Positions 1-5,543 of a DNA stretch of 5,718 nucleotides are shown here, piece after piece. The DNA is from Paracoccaceae bacterium (GTDB lineage Bacteria; Pseudomonadota; Alphaproteobacteria; Rhodobacterales; Rhodobacteraceae). Location of the stretch: NCBI GenBank assembly GCA_027069385.1, contig JALXER010000199.1, forward strand, positions 1 through 5,718. Direction: 5' to 3'. Position numbers and translations under genes: made by a program. A model generated the notes under the pieces. It saw only the letters and a list, made by a program, of their open reading frames with translations, was not told the DNA's origin and did no database searches. Each line of letters opens with the position of its first letter. Within the stretch, counting starts at the first letter, position 1.

Positions 1-1572
1 GGGCTGGACGTGGTTCAGGACAAAGGGCTTTTGTCCGAAGTCGCAGGATTGGTCGAATGGCCCGTGGTGCTGATGGGCGACATTGCCGAGGATTTCATGG
101 GCCTGCCGCCCGAAGTGCTGCAAACCTCGATGCGCGAACACCAGAAGTTTTTCAGCGTGCGCAACCCGAAAACCGACCGGATCGAAAAATTTGTAACCGT
201 GGCCAATCGGGAAACCGCCGATGGCGGCGCGACCATTCTGGCGGGTAACCAAAAGGTGCTGTTTGCGCGCCTTTCCGACGCGAAGTTCTTTTGGGAGAAC
301 GACCTGCGGGTGCCGCTGGTCGATATGGCGGCCAAGCTGGATAACGTGACTTTTCACAACAAGCTGGGCACGCAGGCTGAACGCGTGGCGCGAATTGCGG
401 CGCTGGCGCGCGAGATTGCGCCGATGGTCGGGGCGGATGCCGATCAGGCCGAGGCTGCGGCAGAGATTTGCAAAGCCGACCTGATGAGCGAGATGGTCTA
501 TGAATTCCCCGAGCTGCAAGGGCTGATGGGGCGGTATTATGCTGAGAAGGCGGGGTTTGACCCTGCTGTCGCCAATGCCTGTGAGCAACACTGGCAGCCG
601 CTGGGGCCATCTGATGATGTGCCAAGCGAGCCGGTCTCGGTGGCCGTGGCGCTGGCCGATAAGATAGACACCCTGACGGGCTTCTGGGCGATTGACGAAA
701 AGCCGACGGGGAGCAAGGACCCGTTTGCGCTGCGGCGGGCTGCGCTGGGGGTAATTCGGCTGGTGTTGGAGAATGGGGTTCGGGTTGATTTAATGTCACT
801 TTTCAGACAGGCATGGACGAATTTAGTCGATAATCGCGACTATGCGACAATAGCTACTCTGAAAAATTTCGAGGATTCCGAAAAGCCAGTGCTCAAGCTT
901 CTTTCAAAAGATGAAGATATAATTGATGCCGAATCTTCTGAAGAATTTGTGCTATTTAAGACCCATTCATTCACTGCGTTGGGTAAACAACCATGGCTGG
1001 ACGTTGATCAAATTCGAGCAATAATTCCTCATTTCAGATTTATCAAACCCAACCTCCTCACCTTCTTCCACGACCGCCTCAAGGTCTATCTCAAAGACAA
1101 GGGCATCCGGCATGATGTCATCGACGCCTGCCTTGCCATGCCCGGCAATGATGACTTGACGCTGCTGGTCAAGCGGGCCGAGGCGTTGCAAGCTTTCCTG
1201 AACACCGATGACGGCGAAAACCTGTTGCAGGGCTATAAGCGGGCCAACAACATTCTGAAGGCCGAGGAAAGCAAAGACGGTGTGGCCTATGAAGGCACGC
1301 CCGAGGAACAATTCGCTACTGACGAGGCCGAGCGCGCGCTGTTCCGGGCGCTCGGGCAGGCCGACGCCGCCCTGAACGGGGCGCTGGCCGAAGAGGATTT
1401 CGCAGGCGCCATGACCGCGCTCGCCGCGCTGCGCGCGCCGATTGACGGGTTTTTCGAGGCGGTACAGGTGAATGTCGATAACGCGATTGTTCGTCGCAAC
1501 CGGCTGTGCCTGCTGAACCGCATTCGCGATGTGATGCATAAGGTGGCGGTTTTCGCGCAGATCGAAGGTTAG
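1..1572 (+). CDS. glyS: Glycine--tRNA ligase beta subunit, C-terminal part (5' end outside window)
   Basis: Beta subunit of the bacterial alpha2beta2 glycyl-tRNA synthetase; with the alpha subunit (GlyQ) it charges tRNA-Gly in the cytoplasm, the beta subunit mainly contributing tRNA recognition. The frame is open from base 1, so the GTG at 10 is an internal valine codon; 523 codons are present and roughly the first 200 residues of a usual ~700-residue protein are missing. Family landmarks in order: VEWPVVLMG and SMREHQKFF (about nt 52-150), the HD-like helical region with EFPELQGLMGRYYAEKAG (about 502-555), ALADKIDTLTGFW and PTGSKDPFALRRAALG (about 649-750), then HDRLKVYL and the C-terminal helical domain with YKRANNILKAEE (about 1234-1266). 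It ends naturally on MHKVAVFAQIEG and TAG. Between LVLENGVR and LLTFFHDRLK lies a segment much longer and more AT-rich than expected (separate entry), but the frame is maintained, so the protein is probably functional. Confidence 0.96.
   Translation, partial: GLDVVQDKGLLSEVAGLVEWPVVLMGDIAEDFMGLPPEVLQTSMREHQKFFSVRNPKTDRIEKFVTVANRETADGGATILAGNQKVLFARLSDAKFFWENDLRVPLVDMAAKLDNVTFHNKLGTQAERVARIAALAREIAPMVGADADQAEAAAEICKADLMSEMVYEFPELQGLMGRYYAEKAGFDPAVANACEQHWQPLGPSDDVPSEPVSVAVALADKIDTLTGFWAIDEKPTGSKDPFALRRAALGVIRLVLENGVRVDLMSLFRQAWTNLVDNRDYATIATLKNFEDSEKPVLKLLSKDEDIIDAESSEEFVLFKTHSFTALGKQPWLDVDQIRAIIPHFRFIKPNLLTFFHDRLKVYLKDKGIRHDVIDACLAMPGNDDLTLLVKRAEALQAFLNTDDGENLLQGYKRANNILKAEESKDGVAYEGTPEEQFATDEAERALFRALGQADAALNGALAEEDFAGAMTALAALRAPIDGFFEAVQVNVDNAIVRRNRLCLLNRIRDVMHKVAVFAQIEG
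784..1050 (+). other. AT-rich in-frame insertion or variable linker inside glyS
   Basis: Hand count gives 97 G/C in the 240 bases 781-1020 (about 40%) and only 18 of 60 in 901-960, against 39 of 60 just upstream (721-780). Codons rare in the rest of the window (TTA, ATA, AAA, CTT, TCA) are common here. The encoded stretch of about 85-90 residues is rich in Asp, Glu, Lys and Ser (for example KLLSKDEDIIDAESSEEF). It sits between the conserved helix LGVIRLVLENG and the C-terminal domain start LLTFFHDRLKVYL. From memory, E. coli GlyS bridges these points with only about 30 residues, so some 50-60 residues seem additional. There are no stop codons, no intein or transposase motifs and no obvious flanking duplication. 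It may be an acquired segment or a fast-evolving linker; boundaries are approximate. Confidence 0.7.
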
Positions 1573-1746
1573 GGCCTCCGGTCTCTTCGGGGAGCCGCAA
1601 GCGGCCCCCCTCCTCAACCGGGCATGGGGCAAGCCCCATGCGGGGGCGTTCACGCCCCCCTTGCTCGTAAACGAGCAATTCCCCCCTGAGAGTATTTATG
1701 AAAAATGGAAGGTGTTATCGCCTCACGCATGTGACGGGGGTACGGG
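1572..1746 (+). repeat. Structured intergenic repeat, copy 1 (175 nt matched to copy 2)
   Basis: Aligns without gaps to 5544-5718 (constant offset 3972). By hand I count 17 mismatches in 175 positions, about 90% identity. Identity is uneven: 6 mismatches in the first 119 nt (1572-1690), 11 in the A-rich linker 1691-1718, none in the last 28 nt (1719-1746). Similarity starts on the last base of the glyS TAG stop codon. The conserved block is built from four palindromes (separate entry), followed by TTCCCCCCTGAG and the linker, then a tail beginning CGCCTCACGCATGTGACG. Both copies lie in the same orientation immediately 3' of a gene. This resembles a dispersed REP/BIME-like element rather than an insertion sequence: no transposase and no target duplication are visible. 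There is no T-tract after the hairpins, so it is not a textbook intrinsic terminator. Confidence 0.9.
1589..1678 (+). other. Array of four palindromes/stem-loops in repeat copy 1
   Basis: P1, 1589-1610: GGGG-A-GCCGC / GCGGC-C-CCCC around a central AA, with one A-C mismatch. P2, 1622-1641: GCATGGGGC / GCCCCATGC around AA. P3, 1642-1659: GGGGGCGT / ACGCCCCC around TC. P4, 1661-1678: TTGCTCGT / ACGAGCAA around AA. P2, P3 and P4 are practically contiguous, with zero and one base between them; P1 and P2 are 11 nt apart. Every unit has a 2-nt centre, so as RNA each would form a hairpin with a loop of about 4 nt. A role in mRNA 3'-end stability or rho-dependent termination is inference; protein binding to DNA dyads is an alternative. 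Confidence 0.85.
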
Positions 1747-1814
1747 GGCTGGCCCCCGGGGCCGAACGAAGTGAGGCCCGGCCCAAAGGGAAGCCTGTGT
1801 TTGGCTTGCCAAAC
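1744..1814 (+). other. Further palindromes downstream of repeat copy 1
   Basis: GGGGGC / GCCCCC around TG at 1744-1757. A weaker GGGCC (1759-1763) / GGCCC (1775-1779) pair with an 11-nt loop that includes GAACGAAGTGA. GTTTGGC / GCCAAAC around TT at 1799-1814. The 2-nt centres match the style of the upstream array, suggesting the element continues past the part that can be compared. Copy 2 is cut by the window edge just before this region, so whether these units belong to the repeat cannot be tested here. Confidence 0.6.
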
Positions 1815-1859
1815 GCGGGCTGGACTGCGGGAGCGCCGGTTCGGGGTGGGGAATAGCCA

Positions 1860-1887
1860 TTGCCAAACTCGATTCCGGCCCTATGCT
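1860..1887 (+). promoter_or_regulatory. Candidate sigma-70-type promoter of the PPDK-like gene
   Basis: TTGCCA at 1860-1865 (5 of 6 to the TTGACA consensus) and TATGCT at 1882-1887 (4 of 6 to TATAAT) are separated by 16 nt and lie 30 nt upstream of the chosen start codon. Position is plausible for a short leader that includes the ribosome binding site. Such matches arise by chance, and alphaproteobacterial promoters are often poorly conserved in the -10 box, so this is only a candidate. Confidence 0.35.
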
Positions 1888-1900
1888 GCACTGCAATGTA

Positions 1901-1911
1901 GAGGGAAAAGG
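1901..1911 (+). promoter_or_regulatory. Ribosome binding site that decides the PPDK-like start
   Basis: The purine stretch GAGGGAAAAGG ends 6 nt before the GTG at 1918. It supports that codon over the longer reading starting with GTG at 1771, which lies among the post-glyS palindromes, has no such site and would add 49 residues with no family resemblance. Confidence 0.65.
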
Positions 1912-1917
1912 TGTATC

Positions 1918-4425
1918 GTGGCCCGGCTTTCGCAAATCGCAGCTATCCATTCCGACGCGCCGGTCGATCCGGCCCGATTTGGCACGCGTGGCGCGCGGTT
2001 GAACCTGATGGCGGGGCTGGGGTTGCCGGTGCCCAAGGGGGTAGTTCTGTCTGCCGACGCGGTAGCCGAGATCGCTCGTTCCGGCACGATTCCCGATTTG
2101 CCCGAATGGTTGGGGCAAGGGTTGCTGTCATTGCGTGCCTCGCCGCTGAACGTCGAATGGGGCGGGCCGACCGCGATTATGAATATCGGGATCTGCGATG
2201 CGGCATTGCCGGCGATAAGCGCGCGGGTCGGGGCGCTCGGGGCGCAGGTATTGTACCGGCGCTTTGTCCATTCCTATGCCACCCATATCGCCGGGCTGGA
2301 TGCCGAGGATTTCGAGGCGTCGATTCCCGATGGCGAGGCGCGGGTTGCGACCTGCAAATCGATGTACGAGGCCGAAACCGGCGAGGCGTTTCCTCAGGAC
2401 CCGGAGGCGCAATTGCACAACTGTTTGCGCCATATGGCGCGGGCCTGGAACCGCCCGACCGCGCGGATTTTGCGTCAGGCAAAGGGAGCGCCGGCCGATG
2501 CGGGGGTTGCGTTGATCATTCAGCAGATGGCGCTGGGTATTGGGCAGGGGCTTAGCGGCGCGGGTGCGGCTCAGATTGTTGACGACCAGACCGGCGCGCC
2601 GATGCTCTGGGGCCGTTATCTGGCGCAAAGTCAGGGTCAGGACGCACTGATCGCCAATCATAATGCCGTCGGTCTGGAGGGGCTGGACGAGGTGCGGGAC
2701 GCGCTGCTCGATGCGGGCCAGCGCATGACCCGCGCGGCGCGTGATGCCATGCAGTTTGAGTTCACCCTTGAAAACGGGGCGCTGTCGATCCTTGATATGC
2801 AACCGGCCAAGCGCTCGCACAAGGCAGCGGTGCGCATCGCGGTTGATCTGGCCGAGGCCGGAATCATCAGCCGCCGCGATGCCCTGCTGCGGGTGGACCC
2901 GCGCAATCTGGTGGACCACCTGCACCCGCGTATCGAGCCGGACGCCCCGCGCGATATCGTAACCACCGGCCTGTCGGCCAGCCCCGGTGCGGCCACCGGT
3001 GTGATGGTGTTCTCGGCCGAGGCCGCCATGACCGCCAAATCGCAGGACCGGCCCTGCATTCTGGTGCGCTCCGAAACCACGCCCGAGGATATTCGCGGCA
3101 TTCACGCTGCCCAAGCCGTGCTGACCATGCGCGGCGGGATGACCAGCCACGCCGCGGTTATCGCGCGCGGCCTTGGTGTGCCCTGCATTGTGGGCGCGCA
3201 AGCGCTGCAACTGGATATGGCGCGCCGCTGCCTGCACCTGCCCGACGGGCGAGAGCTGCCCGAGGGTGCCCCCCTGACCATCGATGGCAATAGCGGGCAA
3301 GTGCTGTTTGGCGCGGTGCCCATGACCCGGCCCAGCCTTGACGGTTCGTTCAAGACCCTGATGGAATGGGCCGACGAAACCCGCGATATGCAGGTGCGTG
3401 CCAACGCCGACACGCCGGTTGATGCGCGCGTGGCACGGCGGTTCAAGGTGGACGGTATCGGCCTTTGCCGCACCGAACACATGTTTTTCGAGGCGGGCCG
3501 GCTGAATGTCATGCGCCGGATGATTCTGGCTGAGGATGCGCAGGGGCGGCGCGATGCGCTCGACGCGCTGCGCCCCATGCAACAGGCCGATTTTGTCGAC
3601 CTGTTCGAGATCATGCACGGGTTGCCGGTCACTATCCGGTTGCTCGACCCGCCCTTACACGAATTCCTGCCCCGTGGCAGCGCCGAAATCACCGCGCTGG
3701 CCGCTGAAATGGGCCTGTCCGCCGAGGCGCTGAAACAGCGGATTCGCGACATGGAGGAGGTCAACCCGATGCTCGGGATGCGCGGCGTGCGGGTCGGGAT
3801 AATCATGCCCGAGATTTATGAAATGCAGGCCCGCGCCATTTTCGGGGCGGCCGAGGCCGTGCGCCGCAATCGCGGAACCACCGTGGTGCCCGAAATCATG
3901 ATTCCGCTGGTCAGCGCCAACCGCGAGGTCGAGCTGATCCGCGCCCGTATAGAGGCCGTCGCGGCAGAGATGCAGGCCGGTGCCGGTGATCTGCCCGAGT
4001 ATCGCCTTGGTGCCATGGTCGAAACCCCGCGCGCGGCGCTGCGTGCCGGTGATCTGGCCCAAAGCAGCGCTTTTCTGAGCTTTGGCACCAATGACCTGAC
4101 CCAGATGACCTATGGCCTTAGCCGCGACGATGCGGGGCGGTTTATGCGCGCATATGTGCGTCAGGGGGTGTTTGCCGAAGACCCGTTCCATTCGCTCGAT
4201 CTGGAGGGGGTGGGCGAGTTGCTGTTGCTGGCCGCACAGCGCGGACGCGAAACCAACCCCGATCTGGTGTTGGGTCTTTGTGGCGAACATGGCGGCGATC
4301 CGGCCTCTATCCGCTTTAGCAAGCTGGCCGGTTTTGACTATGTTTCCTGCTCGCCTTTCCGGGTGCCGATTGCCCGTCTGGCAGCGGCGCAGGCCAGTAT
4401 TCTTGCGGCAGAACCGGACAGGTGA
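1918..4425 (+). CDS. PPDK-family PEP-utilising protein with divergent ATP-grasp domain
   Basis: 835 residues; pyruvate, phosphate dikinase (PpdK, usually about 880-900) interconverts ATP + Pi + pyruvate with AMP + PPi + PEP in the cytoplasm. The N-terminal ATP-grasp part (about 1-310) is recognisable but altered: GTRGARL (22-28) replaces GGKGANL, SLRAS (71-75) keeps the arginine but what follows is not the usual glycine/methionine-rich loop, MQFEFT (278-283) has Gln279 where Asp is expected, and LDMQPAKR (292-299) replaces LQTRNGKR. The swivelling phosphohistidine domain is intact: RGGMTSHAAVIARG with His411. The C-terminal PEP/pyruvate barrel keeps GLCRTEHMFF (Arg518), TIRLLDPPLHEF (Arg574), GMRGVR (Arg622), ETPRAAL (Glu702), GTNDLTQM (Asn725, Asp726) and LCGEHGGDP (Cys788). 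PEP/pyruvate phosphotransfer therefore looks possible, while ATP use is uncertain. Similar proteins are, as I recall, annotated 'putative PEP-binding protein' in Rhodobacteraceae; I withhold the ppdK symbol because a canonical PpdK may exist elsewhere in the genome. The GTG start follows a good purine-rich site. Confidence 0.9.
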   Translation: MARLSQIAAIHSDAPVDPARFGTRGARLNLMAGLGLPVPKGVVLSADAVAEIARSGTIPDLPEWLGQGLLSLRASPLNVEWGGPTAIMNIGICDAALPAISARVGALGAQVLYRRFVHSYATHIAGLDAEDFEASIPDGEARVATCKSMYEAETGEAFPQDPEAQLHNCLRHMARAWNRPTARILRQAKGAPADAGVALIIQQMALGIGQGLSGAGAAQIVDDQTGAPMLWGRYLAQSQGQDALIANHNAVGLEGLDEVRDALLDAGQRMTRAARDAMQFEFTLENGALSILDMQPAKRSHKAAVRIAVDLAEAGIISRRDALLRVDPRNLVDHLHPRIEPDAPRDIVTTGLSASPGAATGVMVFSAEAAMTAKSQDRPCILVRSETTPEDIRGIHAAQAVLTMRGGMTSHAAVIARGLGVPCIVGAQALQLDMARRCLHLPDGRELPEGAPLTIDGNSGQVLFGAVPMTRPSLDGSFKTLMEWADETRDMQVRANADTPVDARVARRFKVDGIGLCRTEHMFFEAGRLNVMRRMILAEDAQGRRDALDALRPMQQADFVDLFEIMHGLPVTIRLLDPPLHEFLPRGSAEITALAAEMGLSAEALKQRIRDMEEVNPMLGMRGVRVGIIMPEIYEMQARAIFGAAEAVRRNRGTTVVPEIMIPLVSANREVELIRARIEAVAAEMQAGAGDLPEYRLGAMVETPRAALRAGDLAQSSAFLSFGTNDLTQMTYGLSRDDAGRFMRAYVRQGVFAEDPFHSLDLEGVGELLLLAAQRGRETNPDLVLGLCGEHGGDPASIRFSKLAGFDYVSCSPFRVPIARLAAAQASILAAEPDR

Positions 4426-4540
4426 TTCCGTAGCGGCGCGAAAAACCACATTCGATTCGCTGTAGAACAGGATGGGCGCGTCGGAATCGCGCAAACGGGT
4501 ATGGATTGTTTTCATTCGGGGCGATGCCGGATTAGGTAAA

Positions 4541-4557
4541 CTTATCAATTGGATAAG
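4541..4557. promoter_or_regulatory. Small dyad CTTATC-N5-GATAAG, possible operator
   Basis: Perfect 6-bp arms separated by AATTG, 162 nt before the hydrolase start codon, in the AT-richest part of this gap. The size and spacing fit a dimeric repressor site, but I do not recognise it as the box of a known regulator, and 6-bp arms can occur by chance. Confidence 0.3.
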
Positions 4558-4703
4558 AATGGGCGTTCACTTAGGTCATGGATTTATCTGGCCGGAACGC
4601 TGCTAAATTCCTAGACTCCGGCAATCCCCATATGCGAAAAATGGCCGGGTAGATTTAGGCTTCCGGTGCAATGGCGGGCACCGGCGGTTCGGTTTTCGGT
4701 ACG

Positions 4704-4709
4704 AGAGGA
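4704..4709 (+). promoter_or_regulatory. Ribosome binding site for the hydrolase
   Basis: AGAGGA lies 9 nt before GTG 4719 (12 nt before a second GTG at 4722). The upstream in-frame ATG at 4671 lacks a comparable site, and would place 16 polar, Gly/Ser-rich residues ahead of an otherwise standard signal sequence. Confidence 0.5.
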
Positions 4710-4718
4710 TCATCGCAA

Positions 4719-5537
4719 GTGGTGAGCGCGACGCTACATCGTTTTCCGGGGCTTGTTGCCGTGCTGATTGGCGCGGCGCTGGGGCTGGTGGCGTTGCTGG
4801 TGGTGTCCGGCGCCTATGCCGAGCGGACCAGTACGGCCGAAGTTGCGCCGATGGATGACGAAATCCAGAGCCAGATTATTTCGATGATGTCGCTGGAACG
4901 CACGGTGATGGGCTCGATGACCGCCGACCGGCTGGCCGAGTTGGGCGGCGTGAACGTGGTGGCCTTGCCGCAGCAACGCGGGCTGTTTGGCCTGTTTGGC
5001 CGCGGGGCGCGGGCGCGCGCGGATCAAGAGGCCGAAAGCCTGAGCATGCAAGGGCAAAGCGGCCGTTCCGGTTCGGAAATCGCGCCGATGGTGCCGGGGT
5101 TCAACCTTGCCATTCTGGATGCAATGCCCGCGATTACCGGTGGGCCGGAATGGAAATGCCTGACCGAGGCGCTGTATTTCGAGGCGCGCGGTGAAGACCT
5201 GCGCGGCCAGATTGCGGTGGCCGAGGTGATATTGAACCGGGTGGATTCCCCGAGGTTCCCCGATAGTGTTTGCGCGGTGGTAGAGCAAGGCAGCGGTCGG
5301 CGCAACGCCTGCCAGTTTTCCTATTACTGCGATGGCAAGGCCGAGAGCTTTGCCAATACGCGGGCGCTGGAGCGGGTCGGCAAACTGGCCTATATGATGA
5401 TTGAAGGGCGGGCACGGGTGTTGACCGATGGTGCCACGTTCTATCATACCGATGCGGTTTTACCGCGATGGGCTGCTGCGATGGAGCAAACAACGGTGAT
5501 CGGCGACCACATATTCTATCGCTACCCGCAAAGATAA
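4719..5537 (+). CDS. Exported SleB-type cell wall hydrolase (Hydrolase_2 family)
   Basis: 272 residues from GTG 4719. The N-terminus has a basic start (His7, Arg8), a hydrophobic core at about 11-31 and a signal-peptidase-like AYA/ER site after residue 34, so the protein is probably periplasmic, or a membrane-anchored protein if uncleaved. Residues about 35-140 are a low-complexity linker with Arg/Gly/Ala-rich patches and no recognised domain. The C-terminal domain (about 145-270) matches the SleB/CwlJ hydrolase family: WKCLTEALYFEARGE, GQIAVAEVILNRVDSPRFP, ACQFSYYCDGK, DGATFYHTDAVLPRWA and a terminal DHIFYRYP. In this family the glutamate of the EARGE motif is thought to be catalytic (here probably Glu155), cleaving peptidoglycan glycan strands. 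Four cysteines in the domain may form disulfides in the periplasm. In a non-sporulating alphaproteobacterium the likely role is wall remodelling, not spore germination. ATG 4671 would give 288 residues and is the alternative start. Confidence 0.88.
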   Translation: MVSATLHRFPGLVAVLIGAALGLVALLVVSGAYAERTSTAEVAPMDDEIQSQIISMMSLERTVMGSMTADRLAELGGVNVVALPQQRGLFGLFGRGARARADQEAESLSMQGQSGRSGSEIAPMVPGFNLAILDAMPAITGGPEWKCLTEALYFEARGEDLRGQIAVAEVILNRVDSPRFPDSVCAVVEQGSGRRNACQFSYYCDGKAESFANTRALERVGKLAYMMIEGRARVLTDGATFYHTDAVLPRWAAAMEQTTVIGDHIFYRYPQR

Positions 5538-5543
5538 CCCGCC

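Larger units (their letters stand above)
4426..4718. other. Intergenic region between the PPDK-like gene and the hydrolase
   Basis: 293 nt with lower GC than the genes, especially about 4500-4620. It holds a 6+6 bp dyad at 4541-4557, a longer-range GCCGGA/TCCGGC pair at 4591-4596 and 4617-4622, and four GANTC sites (4424, 4454, 4484, 4614). I see no convincing -35/-10 pair, no terminator with a T-tract and no RNA gene. The gap is long enough to hold an independent promoter for the hydrolase. Confidence 0.6.

Noticed and set aside
1572..1690. Rho-independent terminator after glyS
   Set aside because: The hairpins are strong, but P4 is followed by TTCCCCCCTGAG instead of a T-tract, so it does not meet the intrinsic terminator pattern. 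Rho-dependent or processing roles remain possible.
1736..1761. Possible G-quadruplex formed by G-runs at 1736-1740, 1744-1748 and 1758-1761
   Set aside because: Only three long G-tracts are present, and the C-run between them favours a simple hairpin.
1771..1917. Longer N-terminus for the PPDK-like protein, starting at GTG 1771
   Set aside because: The extra 49 residues are translated from repeat-like palindromic DNA, show no family similarity, and the start lacks a ribosome binding site.
2128..3618. Long minus-strand open frame of 496 codons within the PPDK-like gene
   Set aside because: It is the antisense shadow of a clearly conserved coding sequence in GC-rich DNA; its translation has biased His/Arg/Gly composition and no recognisable domain.
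4424..4618. Cluster of four GANTC (CcrM methylation) sites around the hydrolase upstream region
   Set aside because: Four in 195 nt is only modestly above the chance rate of roughly one per 256 nt, and GANTC also occurs repeatedly inside the genes.
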